Shown here in pieces: positions 30,784 to 42,480 of a stretch of 64,000 bases of DNA (position 1 is the stretch's first letter; each line of letters opens with the position of its first letter). A program made the translations under genes and the position numbers. The stretch comes from Phlebotomus papatasi (Eukaryota > Arthropoda > Insecta > Diptera > Psychodidae). The stretch covers positions 38,564,627-38,628,626 of the forward strand of contig NC_077223.1 in assembly GCF_024763615.1 (NCBI RefSeq), given 5' to 3'. The notes beneath the pieces are model-generated. The model was given only the letters and a program-made list of their open reading frames with translations. It was not told the origin of the DNA and searched no databases.

Positions 30784-32941
30784 GTCAAAATCTCCGAATT
30801 GACCGATGATCAATTGCAGGAATTCCCGGATTTGATCGTAATAGACGACGAAGCAGACTTCAGCAGTGATGATGAGCTTCCTGATACAGCTTTCATACAA
30901 GATCATGAAATAAGGCCAGAAGACGCGCAATGCATATTACAGTGCATTGAAGATATACAAGAAAATGACATTTTCAATGAAACTGAAACCGCTGAGTTTG
31001 TTGAAATTGATGTTGTCGAAGAAACACATTCTGCGATTGATGAAGCACGCGTTGTTGATGCCGTTCCAAGCACGTCAACTCCTGTTCATCCAGGCACGTC
31101 CTCAACACCTGTATTCAAAACATCGAAAAGAGCTCGTTCACCCCTAACAACGATGGAAGATAGTGGACCGATGAATGTTCCTTCAGTTAATGGATCCATT
31201 ACACAAAGTAAGAGGAAAAAGTATATGATTTGTTGATCGAATCTAAAAATCACTATTAAATTTGGCAGGTGTAGAATCAATATCCAAAGATGCGAAAGAT
31301 TTTTCGAATATCAAGTGGAAAAAGAAGTCAATGAGATTGCATGTCAACAAAGTCGCTTTTCGTGGTGATTCATCGTTGCCAAAAGATGTGAAGGCGTTGC
31401 GTACTCCAATGGAAATGTTCTGCTATTTCTTTACGAAAGAAATAGTGCAAAAGATTGCTGAAGAAGCAAATCGAGCAGCATTGATTGAAGATAAAAATAC
31501 GACGTTCAAGTGTGATATTGATGATCTGTACCACTACATTGGAATTCTGATATATATGAGTGTTTATCGTTATCCGAATTTGAATATGTATTGGGGCAAA
31601 AATGCTTTTGCACCAATTCAAAAAGCAATGTGTCGCACTCGATTTAAAACCATAAGAAAGCATTTGTGCTTGCGAAATGATTGTGAGAGAGTAAATAACA
31701 GACAACATGACAATGATTCATTATTTCACGTTCGAAATATGGCTGAGCAACTAAATGAACGCTTTGATTCCATTCCGAAACAAGCTAGACTGTGTGTTGA
31801 CGAACAAATATGTTCCACGAAAACTGAACGTCATCTACGACAGTGCATTCCACGTAAATCACAGAAATGGGGAAAACTTTACGTGTTGTGTGATTCATTT
31901 GGTTATGTCTATCGTTTTGAAATTTGTACCGGTGCTGGCGATAACCCTATCTTGTCAAGCAATCCAGATCTCGGCAGCACGTCCAATATAGTTGTACAAT
32001 TAACGCAGACTGTTACCAACTTTGTTCACCATATCGTATATTTCGACAATTTCTACGCATCGATTCCATTATTGGTTTATTTGCATGGAAGAGGTATATA
32101 CAGTCTAAGCACTGTGTGCGAAAATCGAATTCCAAATAGCAAGCTGCCAACTGATTCTGACATAAAAGACAAGCCGCGAGGTTATAGTACTGAATTCGTA
32201 GGCGCTGCATGTGGTGTCGATATATCAAATGTTCTTTGGAAGGATAACAAATCCGTACGATTGATCTCAACTTACGTGGGTATTAAGCCATTTGTAAGAG
32301 CAAATCCTCAAGAGCAAGCAGTAAAGGCTACTAGATATGATCGAAAGAAAAAGAAACATGTGGAAATTAATTGTCCACAAATCGTACGTGAATACAACCA
32401 ACACATAGGAGGCGCTGACTTGATGAACAGACTAATGGGCCGCTATAATACTCGACAAAAGACACGAGATTCGATTACTCGTTTATTTTATCATTTCATC
32501 GACATGGCAGTGACAAATGCATACATTTTGTATCGACGCATACATGCCGAAAGATCGAACGATTCAGAAGATGTATCGACTGAAAATGGGAAACTGCTGA
32601 AGCTACCTGAATTTCGCGAAGAGATAGCAGCAGGTCTTGTCGCATATACAAAAAAACGTTTGATTGGTCGTGTTCATCCTTCTACATCACGTCCATCAAA
32701 AACACAAAAAGATCAACAAAAAGCTGTTTTAAAACTTGGAGAAAAAGCTAAACATCCAACTGAAGATGTTCGCTTTGATAGCTTTGGCCATTTTCCAATC
32801 TGGCTTGGTAATAAAAGCGGCAAAAGATGGTGCAAATTATGCAAAAAGTCAAAAACACAGTGTGTTTGTTCAAAATGTGATCTCCATTTGTGCTGCTCAA
32901 ATGCCAAAAATTGTTTTTATGATTATCACAACAAAAAATGA
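30784..32941 (+). CDS. piggyBac-family transposase gene, second lineage
   Basis: Exons 30784-31207 and 31269-32941 join in phase (intron 31208-31268, 61 bp, donor AAA|GTAAGA, acceptor GGCAG). The acidic N-terminal exon (EADFSSDDELPD) precedes the core. Catalytic acids sit in LCVDEQICSTK, VYFDNFYA and GGADLMNRL; a C-terminal cysteine-rich zinc domain (CKLCKK, CVCSKC, LCCSNAKNCFYDYH) is present. A poly(A) signal AATAAA lies at about 32967. It is clearly different from the 19174 protein. The true start was not found: the mariner at 29470-30772 sits directly 5', the frame upstream of it is closed, and the acceptor-like GTAAGCAG at 30776-30783 implies an earlier coding exon. It may have lost its start. 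Confidence 0.82.
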
Positions 32942-33092
32942 TATCCATTTTTTTAAACTATTTTTCAATAAAAATTGTTCAATGATTAAAATGTATTATA
33001 CTTGTTGGTCTTTTTCTTTAACAAAACCTGTTTTGTTTCCTTTAAGGACTGCTAGCCTTTTCTCTTTCAGCGACCAAATGAAAAGAGATATA

Positions 33093-33240
33093 CAGTAGGC
33101 TCTCACTCAATCGACTTTTTTTTTCAATTTCAGCCTTGTTAGAAATTCCAAGACCTTTCGAACGAACCCATGTTTGCTCAAATCGGTTGATAAATGAGTG
33201 ATTTATAGATCTATTTCACCTTCGTTTTTGATAAATTTTA
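33093..33240. repeat. Fragment of a CAGTAGGCTCTC pogo-type MITE
   Basis: Starts TACAGTAGGCTCTCACTC, like the left ends of the adjacent MITE and of 7494-7793, but the other end is not found before the next MITE begins at 33241. Confidence 0.5.
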
Positions 33241-33573
33241 CAGTAGAGTCTCCTAAATTCGAACGTTCGGGGGGTATTTTTGACATTTCTCACCTCCCAA
33301 ATTCGAACGATTTTTTCAAAAGTAACGAAATTTGTGTTAGATTAAATTGTACTTTGAATCAAATTCCCGTACTTTCTCGCAAGTCTTAGTGGTAACATAC
33401 TTCCTTTTCATTTTACACGACCATAATGTGTGTAAACATTCAGGAAGAAGCACATAAATATGATTTTCATTCACCAAGAATACGAACTTTCTAACATAAC
33501 CTCACAATTGGCATTTTGAATCCAAACGGCGGGCGTTCGAATTTGAGAGATTCAGATTTGAGAGACTCTACTG
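33241..33573. mobile_element. pogo-type MITE, TA duplication
   Basis: 333 bp. Starts CAGTAGAGTCTCCTAAATTC, ends TTTGAGAGACTCTACTG, TA on both sides. Inner arms TTCGAACG/CGTTCGAA are also complementary. Confidence 0.88.
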
Positions 33574-33631
33574 TAGATTGATTTAGGGAAATTTGCACAA
33601 ATCACAATGTGTTCGCATACACAACATCTAG

Positions 33632-34010
33632 GGGAACTGTATCAAATTTCGGTCAGCTTGCATTTTCGCCTACTTCCTTTGTTTTTCAAAACTCCATAAA
33701 TTTTAAGTTTTATTTTTTTCATTTCTTAGAAGTTGTAGCAAGGAAAAAATGTGTCGGTTCTAAAAACGAGACGATATGGAAAAAATTTTAGAAGAGTACC
33801 GGAAAACCAAGGAACTCCACGAATCAGGGTGGTCGCGAAATATTACCCAAAGCAATGTCTATATTTTTTAATTCATTTTAAAATGTTTTTAGAATAATTT
33901 TAGATTAAACAAGTACGATAAACTATCTGCAAGATTTCAAATAAGACTCAGGAAAAATAAGTAACAAAACAAATCAATTTGTATTAAAAAATTTTCAAGG
34001 TCAAAGGTTA
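33632..34010 (+). repeat. Diverged GTGTGCCAAATT-family MITE
   Basis: Aligns in order with 21653-22073: TCAAATTTCGGTCAGCTTGC, TTGTAGCAAGGAAAAAATGT, CAAGGAACTC, CAATGTCTATATTTTT, AATTTTAGATTAAA. Ends decayed. Confidence 0.7.
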
Positions 34011-34400
34011 AAAAACCTCTAAAGAGCCTATTTCTCAATAGATTGAGGTTATATTTGGGCACGTTGGAAAGGTCTTGAAAATTAGACTTCAATTTAAGAA
34101 TTTTGACATGTAACTGTTACGTACTTTTGAAGGAGAAAGCAAGGTGAGGAAGAAAAATGAATGCTTTGTTACTAAGGCGAATAATGGTACTTGAGTCGAC
34201 TTATGGGAAGATCCGTTAAAAACTGCAAGTCCCTGTCTCTAATTGTTTGGCTTATAGCTTTTCGACAAAGACAAAAAGACAAAGAATGTTTCCTCATTTT
34301 TCTCAAAGCGTCTCACCGCCAGAAAATTGCAAAAAACTTATTTCGGAGTGAGATAAAAAATATTCGTAGGGTCGAATGAACACCTCTTCAACAGGGAACC
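34011..34400. other. Intergenic, nothing recognised
   Basis: No gene or repeat that I can support. Confidence 0.4.
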
Positions 34401-34576
34401 CCTATTGACACTTTTGTCAAAATGTTGAAATTTATTTAATGCATCTAATAAAATGTAAGTAATATGGCGTTTTTTCATTAATTTACGTTTTTCGATAAGT
34501 GTTCAATTTCGTATTCCAAATGGTACGGAGTAGGGTGGCAACAAATCTTGACACGAGTTCTTAAAGTGTCAATAGG
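34401..34576. repeat. Possible small MITE, 13-bp perfect arms
   Basis: CCTATTGACACTT (34401-34413) pairs perfectly with AAGTGTCAATAGG (34564-34576). Target duplication not clear. Confidence 0.6.
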
Positions 34577-34844
34577 TTTTCCTTTCACCCTAAATATTAA
34601 ACATTCAGATCTATGTACAGTTTACACAAAAATTGTTGTTTTAATGAAGCATTTTATAGATTTTTGGATTAAAAAAATAAGACTTCATTGATTTAGAATA
34701 TTAAGATTTTTTTTGATATGGTAGATTGGATAAAATTTGGAATTCCGAGCAACTTGGAATCCCAGACAAACGTGTTCAGAATTCAGACAACTCTCTTAAA
34801 ACTTCATAAAAAACGAGTAAATTGTCTTATAGTAGAGGAAAGTT

Positions 34845-35060
34845 TTCGGGCTTCGCACATACTCTGGCTTCAAACACTAATTTTTCCATATTGCTGCATT
34901 TTCAAAAAAAAAAAAAAATGTGACGTAAGACTACCTATTAAAATATATTGCCATAGATCAGGTTCATTACAGAAATATGAGAAAAATAAAGTGTGCAAAG
35001 CCAAAGTGTGTGCGAAACCTGAAAGCCTTCTCCTACAGGGGGTCCCAGGATTATGCATCT
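34845..35060. mobile_element. MITE, GCTTCGCACATACTCTGGC family, copy 2
   Basis: Same arms as 17812-17990: GAAAGTTTTCGGGCTTCGCACA on the left, TGTGCGAAACCTGAAAGCC on the right, then CTCCTACAGG. Internal A15 run. Confidence 0.75.
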
Positions 35061-35417
35061 GATGGGATTAAGAACACACAATTAAGCGCATGTTAGCCTA
35101 CCATTCAGAACCATTTTTTGAAAGAATTTTTGAAATGCCGGCGTAAATTTTGGCGTCAAAAGTGATTTACATAGTACAAGGTGTTCCGGCTTCAGTGAAA
35201 ATGATTTGAAAGATTTGATATGAATTGCCTACCATTGGGAGCTCATTTGTAAAATAGTTTTTGAAATGCTCCTAAATGTATGCAAATATTTTTTTCACAC
35301 GGAAAATTAGAAATAATAATAATAATAATAATTTATTGATTGATGCCCAGATTACATAATATAACAAACAGGACTATACAAATACGTGTTTTTTATGAAC
35401 AGTTGGTGTTGAAAATA
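35061..35417. other. Intergenic with AAT microsatellite
   Basis: An (AAT)n run at about 35312-35333. A loose direct repeat GCCTACCATT at 35097 and 35229. No gene. Confidence 0.5.
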
Positions 35418-36394
35418 CAGTCGAGTTCCTCAAATTTGAACTCCTCAAATTTGAACGACGCGGTTGAGTTCAAAATGTAAAATTTTACGTTATGTGAGGA
35501 AAGTTTTGCGTGGAGTATAAATTAAAACCATTTTTTCTTTGGTCTTTCCTCAATATTATCGTATTATTATTATTTATCTTAATTTAGAGAATATGAATTA
35601 CATATGAATTCCGTTAAGTTTTTGAAATTGTTCAAAGTTAAGGAGTGAAAAATGTCATCTATATACCCTCCAAATGTTCAAATTTGAGGAACCCCGTCAA
35701 ATCATTGCTCTACCTGCCGATTTTACTCGGAGGTTTTTTGAATTTTAACGGTATATTCTAGTACATTCAGAGAAAATCTGCAGATTCTCGGCAGAATTTC
35801 TCCCTAGAAAATCTGCATAACCTCCATTACTTCACAAAAATATTGTTGATTTATGAAGAAACTGTAGAAGTTATAAAGAAAATTGTATGCTCTGCTTAAC
35901 AAGCATTACCGAGTACACATTTTAGATAAGTAAAAAAACTGCGAGCAAAAATACTAATTTCTTAAAAATCACCAATCGAATGATACAAAAACACGAAATT
36001 TTGGTCGACACTCTGTTTAAAGTTTTCACTTCACTTTTCTCTACTTGTAACACGGCGTCGCAGAATTCTTTATTTTATATAAACACCGTGATATCACTAA
36101 GAATAACTCTATAGAATTTTGCAAACTTCAGTGAAAAATTTTTCCATCTCTTCTGACACATCTTGTCTGGAAAGTCTGGAATGTAGAAAAAATCTACAGA
36201 ATATCTACAGAAATTCATCAGAGATTCGTCATAAATCTGCCGAAATATTCTGACGAATTTTGTCCCAAGCCCAAATAAAATTCGTAAGAATATCTACAGA
36301 ATTTATCTGCAGATATTCTGTAGAGGTGTAGATTTTCTCTACAGAAATCTTAAAGATATCTGCAGATATTATTTGACGGGACTCTACTGTAGGC
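35418..36394. mobile_element. pogo-type MITE(s), probably two nested
   Basis: Left CAGTCGAGTTCCTCAAATTTG at 35418 and right ACTCTACTG before TA at about 36393. Inside, TTCAAATTTGAGGAACCCC near 35680-35696 pairs with the left arm, and CCCGTCAAATCATT (about 35694) pairs with ATTATTTGACGGGA (about 36366-36379), with many CTGCAGATATTCTG words between. This suggests one MITE inserted at the right end of another. Confidence 0.6.
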
Positions 36395-36775
36395 TGAAAA
36401 ATTGGCGCCGAAAATGTTTTGCATACATCATGGCGTTTCCGTAACTTATTCCAAGGACCTCTCCTGTGGGTATGCAATTTTTCTGTGTCACTGGAGTGAA
36501 TTTGCGGGCTTTTTTGATCCCGAGAATTTCTTTGAAAGCGGAACTCTCTGTATTACAGCATTTCTCTAATTTATTTGAAAGAAATCGTCTATGGGTATGT
36601 TAATTTTCTTGGTGCTTAAATCCATTTCGCGTAACTTTGTCCGGTATTTAAAATGTGTATACTACCGGAACCCACTGTAACTCTTAATTAGGAAATTATT
36701 AATAAATTATCGAAGTCTGAACTTTCTAATACATGAACGCTTTTCCTATTTCATAATTATTTTCATTAATTCTAG
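36395..36775. other. Intergenic 5' of the isolated HTH exon
   Basis: No promoter or exon that I can assign. Confidence 0.4.
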
Positions 36776-36982
36776 ATTGGTGTGGAGGATGATGATGAAA
36801 TCATTAGACCTAGAAAGATTCCAAAAACAGAGCAATATGCAGATGAAAAAATGGATAAAGCATTAACTGCCATTGCCAATGGGATACCCGTGTCAAAAGT
36901 GGCTAGAGAATTCCAAATTCCACGGACTACATTGCGAAATATTTTCAGCAGGCAGTCACCGAAAGGATTCGGAGAATATTCG
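36776..36982 (+). CDS. Isolated exon with a pipsqueak-type helix-turn-helix
   Basis: Bounded by an acceptor (TTAATTCTAG|ATT) and a donor (TTCG|GTGAGA) and open in one frame for 69 codons with phase 0 at both ends. It encodes an acidic start (EDDDEIIRPRKIPK) and a full HTH-psq (KALTAIANGIPVSKVAREFQ, then IPRTTLRN). It matches the start of the 45329-46828 protein closely (KALSAIEYGIPVSRVAREFQ). No DDE sequence follows it. It could be the 5' exon of the 37894-41703 gene (which begins in phase 0), an alternative HTH exon for the 45.3-kb transposase gene, or a leftover fragment of a second transposase copy. Confidence 0.65.
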
Positions 36983-37893
36983 GTGAGATTTTTTTCCACA
37001 ATTTTTTTTAATAAATATTAGTATAAATGGTTTTTGCGCTCAGTGATGGAGGTTGACTTCCGTTTTCCCAATTTAAAGGTTAAATTCGATACATACACTC
37101 TTACTAAAATATTAGTAGCGATTATCAGTGAAAAATGATTGCAAAAGAAATAGTTTCTAGAAAAATTAAAAATTTTCGCTAAAACTATATGTTCTAGTCA
37201 CAAAAGTTGCATTTGGTGTGACAACTAATTGATATAGTTAGTAGTTAGGCATCTTTACAAAGTAATGGTTATGTCAAAAAATCATTGCAGTTCTGATAAC
37301 CATTACTCTGCCTATTTGATCGTGTCCTTTTCGGTCTATTCGTTTAAAGCTTTCCGTTTCGAAGGTTCGGCCAGACTTCGGCCTTTTTCGTGAGTGATAG
37401 AAAAAAAGTGATAGTGAAAGTATTTTACTCCAACTTTTTCCCCTTTTCTACAGTTTCATATTGCTCTTCAAGAAATACTAATTCTGGCTTTTTGGTGTGA
37501 TCACATCTAGATTTGTTAGCATAATCTTTAAAACAGAACATAAATTCAGCTTCTGATTGTTGATTTCTATTGTAATTACATCACGCTTTATGTAATGTTT
37601 TTAAACGTATAACTTCATCATGTTTATTCATCTTAACCTTGAGTTCTTTCTTCATTAAGTGTAGGTTCATCCGAACAGAATATCATTAGAAAGCTATTGA
37701 TCTTTCCGATCTTTCCGTTCACCTATTAATATCCTACTACGCAATTTACATTTAAAATTTAACTCTCATCCGAATGAGAAAGTTTTCCGATTGAAAGCAA
37801 CAGAAAACGGATGAGCGCTAGTCTATTTATTATTAAAATTGTGCAAAGAGTGAATTAGAGTGTGAAGTTTAGGACGATCTATACCGTTACCAG
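36983..37893. other. Intron or intergenic DNA
   Basis: No ORF or repeat structure that I can support. If the HTH exon joins the next gene this is its first intron (911 bp). Confidence 0.4.
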
Positions 37894-40800
37894 ATGAATT
37901 TTCCGCGGCTTGAATTTGAGAACACCCCTGAAACACAGCCTGAGACAAGCAGAGCACCTGTGGCGCTGTATCTGGGAAGTCAGCGATCTGTAGGTGTCTC
38001 TCAATTACAACCAGAACCAACTCTGCCAGCTACATTTCAGCGTGATCAGCAGAATGCCCATGCATCTATCGTAAGTTTGAAGTATCTCAAAACGCTCTTA
38101 TTCTAACTTATTCTCTTTAAATTGTAGGATATACGAAGTATTTTGGAGAAAAACATAGCTGGATTAATAGTCCTTGGCTATTACAAACAATTTGGTGACC
38201 TCAATTCCAAATTCAGGAACACTATAGTGCAAATCGTCATTAGCAACGAGTTCGGAACTGATGTGGAATTTGTGTAAGTGCAGAGTTTTTCAAAAATTAT
38301 TTATTTTTCGAAACTATTAAGAGAACCGTACACAAAATGTTACAAGACGAAAAATCGATAATTCGATATCTTTAAAAACGGAAGAGGTTGAGGTCTCAGA
38401 TTTTTTTTACAAGAGATAGGCATTCATAGGTTTTAACCCCTTAATTCGGAATAATGTTTCAAGACACGCATCATAAAAACCAGATTAATTGCGATATTAA
38501 ATGAATGGAATACATTCATAATCCGTTTTAGGATCGCCTTGGGAATTTCGAAACGAACGCTTTCGGTAAAATGTGTTAAATCACAGGGGCTAAAAAGTCT
38601 TAAGTGACATGGCTAACTTCATCACTTAAATCAGTAAAGTTGGGCATACACAGATTTTCATATTTCTTCCTATAAAAGTGACGATTTGTTTCCAGTTCGC
38701 CTTTTCTGCTCTTTATAAACCAGAGAACTTATTTTTTTTTGGCAAAACAATGTTCTGATTATTATCTCTTACTTAGGTCCTCTTTAAAAACAAAAGATAA
38801 GAACTTGAGGTCAAATTCATTTTGTTTTGTAAACTATTTGCCATTTTTTCTATTTCAATTTTTGCTTTGTATTCATACCTTTATTTTATTTTGCTTTGTT
38901 TGTTCAGGTTAACACCAAAACGATTCTCGGAGTTGGCTCAAGCCATTAAGGAGGTTTTCCCAAATGAAACCATTGTAAGTATCATTAAGAAAGCTGCTCA
39001 AATAATTCTTAACTCTTAAAAAATACATTTCTAATTCTAATATTTTACATTTAACAAAAAATAACAATTTATTTCTTTTTTTTTGTATTCCGGTTTCAGT
39101 CAACTTACTACACTCCAGCGCAAACAATTTCTGGTAATCCGTGTCCGCCGAAGGGAAAACTATATGATAAATATACTAATATATGCAAGGAGCTAAGGAG
39201 TGCGGGATTACGTAAAAGTAATAAAAAGGACATGAAAATGTACAACAATGCGATCCAGGATACGAATTTACCAGCATCTGACTTCCCAGAAAAAGGTAAA
39301 GCTTTATACGTAAAACGTTTGCAAAAATGATTAACTACTAACTTTATTTTTTAATTTCAGTGATGAAATGCTGGCTTAGATTTTTTTAAAATCATTTCTA
39401 AAAATTTTAAAAATCCTTTAATCGGCTTTATAGAGAAAAGAGATAGCAAAGAGTCCCAGCATTGCGGAATTAGTGAATTAGTTTTTCGTATGATCTTTTG
39501 GTACTTACAGATTTACTAGAGATCAAATTGATTCATAAATCACAAAAGCATTTGAAAATCAAAAAATCTGTACTTAACCGATTCATTACCGATGAAGACC
39601 GATGCAGCCGGGACTAAAATCTCAATACCTTTCCAAAAATTCCAATTTAACCAAATCGGTTGAAAAATGTGCCTTTCAAAGTGGTTGATCTTTGACATTC
39701 AATAATTCAAAATGGCGAATTTTCCGGTCATAGCTATGTTTGGACGAAATGTTCGCCTGGGACTACCTCTAAAACATATACAAAATTATTGAAAAAAGCT
39801 TGGGCCAATTTTGAGAAGAACTAAAAAACATGGTTTAGGAGGAGTTAGAGGGACTGGGGAGGGAAAGAATCCTCTACAGATTTTGTTTTTTTTTATTGGG
39901 GGTCATCAAAGACTGGAAGTCGATATTTCTTATCGTTTAAGCTCCAGAACACTTACAAGTTGAAAAAAATGACGATTATATAACTGCTCTCTCTTTCATT
40001 TCGAGCAGTACAAAACAAAGAACATGGTTTGGGTAGGGCAGAAAGCGTATGAGAAAAAAATCGAGATAATATAGACTTACGGTCCTTACGGTAGTGGGGG
40101 TCACCGAAGACGTGTAGTCGATATCTCATTTCGTTTGGCTTCTAAACCGATATTTCAAATAGTTTACAATAATGGTTTTTTTGTCGATAATCGATTGAAA
40201 TCGTTGCAGACTGATTGAAAATTTTAACGCCTTCAAAAATAAATTAAACTTGATCAAATTGGTTCAAGTTCAAAAATAGACAAACCGGAATTGTTTCACA
40301 AAATTGATTTTTTTCATTAACCACGGACAAAATCAAAATATATCTAAATTATTTCGATATAAAGCAGAAAACAAAGTTTAAATGCAGAAACGGGGAAGGA
40401 GAGTGAAATGAAACAAAGTCTGGAGATAATGTCTACTTATGGGGGGGGGTCACCGGAGACCGAAAGTTGATATCTCGTAGCTTTCCACTTCTAGCTCGGT
40501 AACAAAATTCGAAAAAATTAATAATAAACTTTAATAATAACCCTCATTTTGAGTCTGAGCCGTCCGAGCAATTAAATTCAGCTACCTATTTTCAGATTTA
40601 TTTTGTCTTTACTTCTAGGAGTAGAGGAAAAATTGAATTTCCTTAAAGATTACACTGATGATGTATCTTGGGCGCCTGTTGTTGATGCTTGGAAAGTATC
40701 TTTTGCTACTCGTCATGAAGATTTGCGAAATCCTGATTTAAATGACAGAGGAGCTTACATGTATGAGTACATAAACACCTATCCGGCATTGAAATCACAG

Positions 40801-41703
40801 CGTGGATACGAATTGGTAACTTACTTTATTAAAAAAAAAACTTGAGATTTTATTAAAATTAATAATTATACTTTTTCCAGCTGGAGTTGGATTTTCAAGA
40901 GCAGTATCCTCACGCATACCGCAAAATATTTACGCATTGGGATGCGTTTGTGTCTAAATTAAAAACACAATTTACAACTGAGGGTATTTCCTACAAAGGT
41001 ATATAAATTTCTCCAGAAGATCATTAATGTATTTAAATATTCTAATAATTTTGCAATTTTTTCATTCTTATTTTTAAATTAACAGATTCTCACACAGATA
41101 CTGAAATTTTAGTAAACTTTACTAAACTGTTCGCAACAGTGCCAATTTCAGTTCCCAAAGGAAAGGCTTGGAAGCCAACGAAGAAAGAAGTAACGGATGG
41201 TTTTATACTTCACCTTACTGTGAGTATTTTATTAATTTTTTGGACATTTGTAATATTTTCAATATAAAAAAATATTTGATATCAACTTTAAGCTGCAGCA
41301 AATGCTGCTCATTTTTCATTAAAAAGTAATATTTTTTTAAATTTATTTTCAGTCAATGTCTGATTTTCAAAAGGAACATGACCTATTGAAAACCAAGTAT
41401 GCGTCGAAAGGATTAAATATGCAACCGTTCGTAATGGTCGTAGGCGCTACCCTTGGACAACTTACGAATCACTACGTTGTCATTGATGATACGCCTGTTG
41501 AATTGGAAAGTACTAGGCGCGCTATAGAAGTTGCCTTTTATAGTTATCACGCTCTACACACGGGATACCCTAGGCAATCCTACAGACCTTGGGTTGTACT
41601 CCAAAAAGCTTTATTTGGAGTAACGGATCCATCAGACAGTCTCTCAAATCAGACAGCCAAATATCCCGATGTCATACGACTAATAAGTATTCTTAAAGTA
41701 TAA
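37894..41703 (+). CDS. Uncharacterised eight-exon host gene, about 461 aa
   Basis: Eight exons join without a stop: 37894-38070, 38128-38273, 38908-38974, 39100-39295, 40619-40815, 40881-40998, 41086-41219, 41353-41703; every donor is GT, every acceptor AG, and phases match (0,2,0,1,0,1,0). The N-terminus is Pro/Gln/Glu-rich and disordered-looking. A helical block follows (DIRSILEKNIAGLIVLGYYK ... FSELAQAIKEVFPNE), then STYYTPA, a basic stretch (GLRKSNKKDMK), a middle segment (WAPVVDAWK, YINTYPALKSQRGYEL) and a hydrophobic C-terminal block (PFVMVVGATLGQ, HYVVIDDTPVELES, WVVLQKALFGV). I know no enzyme motif in it. From memory, the layout resembles a broad uncharacterised arthropod family; I cannot confirm that. 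The fifth-exon intron (39296-40618) is repeat-filled. Start: ATG 37894, unless the upstream HTH exon is joined. Confidence 0.8.
39600..40530 (+). repeat. Degenerate repeat array inside the intron
   Basis: Three recurrences of GGGGGTCA(T/C)C(A/G)(A/G)AGAC followed by (A/G)GT(C/T)GATATCTC and GTTT..GCTTC at about 39896, 40094 and 40446, each preceded by a GGAGAGTGAAA/GGGAGGGAAAG-like block. Similar words occur near 25490-25530 and 57955-57990 in the large repeat family. Confidence 0.6.
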
Positions 41704-42480
41704 TATCTCAAATATATTACATACATGAGTTCATAGGCGTGAAATAAGTTTCTTGATTCAAAACCTCCGATCCTTGGATAACACTTAAGAGACATATTTT
41801 GTAAAAGAATTATAATGAAAATCCTGATGACATAAATAAAAGAGAAGTTCACAATGAGTCTCAGATTTTTTCTCTACTGAATAAGCACATTCCTTTCCAA
41901 ATCCAAATTGATTTTTGTCAAAACAGGTAAACACTTCGCCATTTCACACGATCTAAAGCCAGCGACCGCCAGCGTCGCAGCACTCCCAGGATTTTGAGGA
42001 CATCGTCCACTATGTTTTTCCATCTTGTCCGGGGACGCTCTCTCCTCCTCGTCCCCTCCGGATTTCGTTCATACAGTTACCTGGGCATCTTCTCCTCTGG
42101 CATACGGCAGATGTGACCAAGCCAACTCAGCCTTCCCGCCCGAATAGAGGCCACAATGTCGGCCTCTCCATAAAGCTCCTCCAGTTCGTGGTTCATCCTT
42201 ATTCGGAATTCCCTTGTAGTTTCCTAATGAAAAGGCCCGTAGATTCATCGTAGGATCCGTCTCTCAAAGATTCTCTCCTCTGTGCAAGTCAACGGTACTA
42301 TTTCCAGACCATACGTTATGACTGGCTTCAGTATGGTTCTGTATATTTTGATCTTTGTTGACCGAGAAACCCTTGATCGAAATATCGACGACAGTGCAAA
42401 GAAATTTCTACTCCTCGCCGCGAGTCTCTCGTTAACCTCTATTCCGACTTCATTACCCGTTGTCACTACCGATCCGAGGT

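Noticed and set aside
39895..40505. CRISPR-like spaced repeats
   Set aside because: Irregular spacing and diverged units inside a eukaryotic intron; decayed dispersed repeats explain it.
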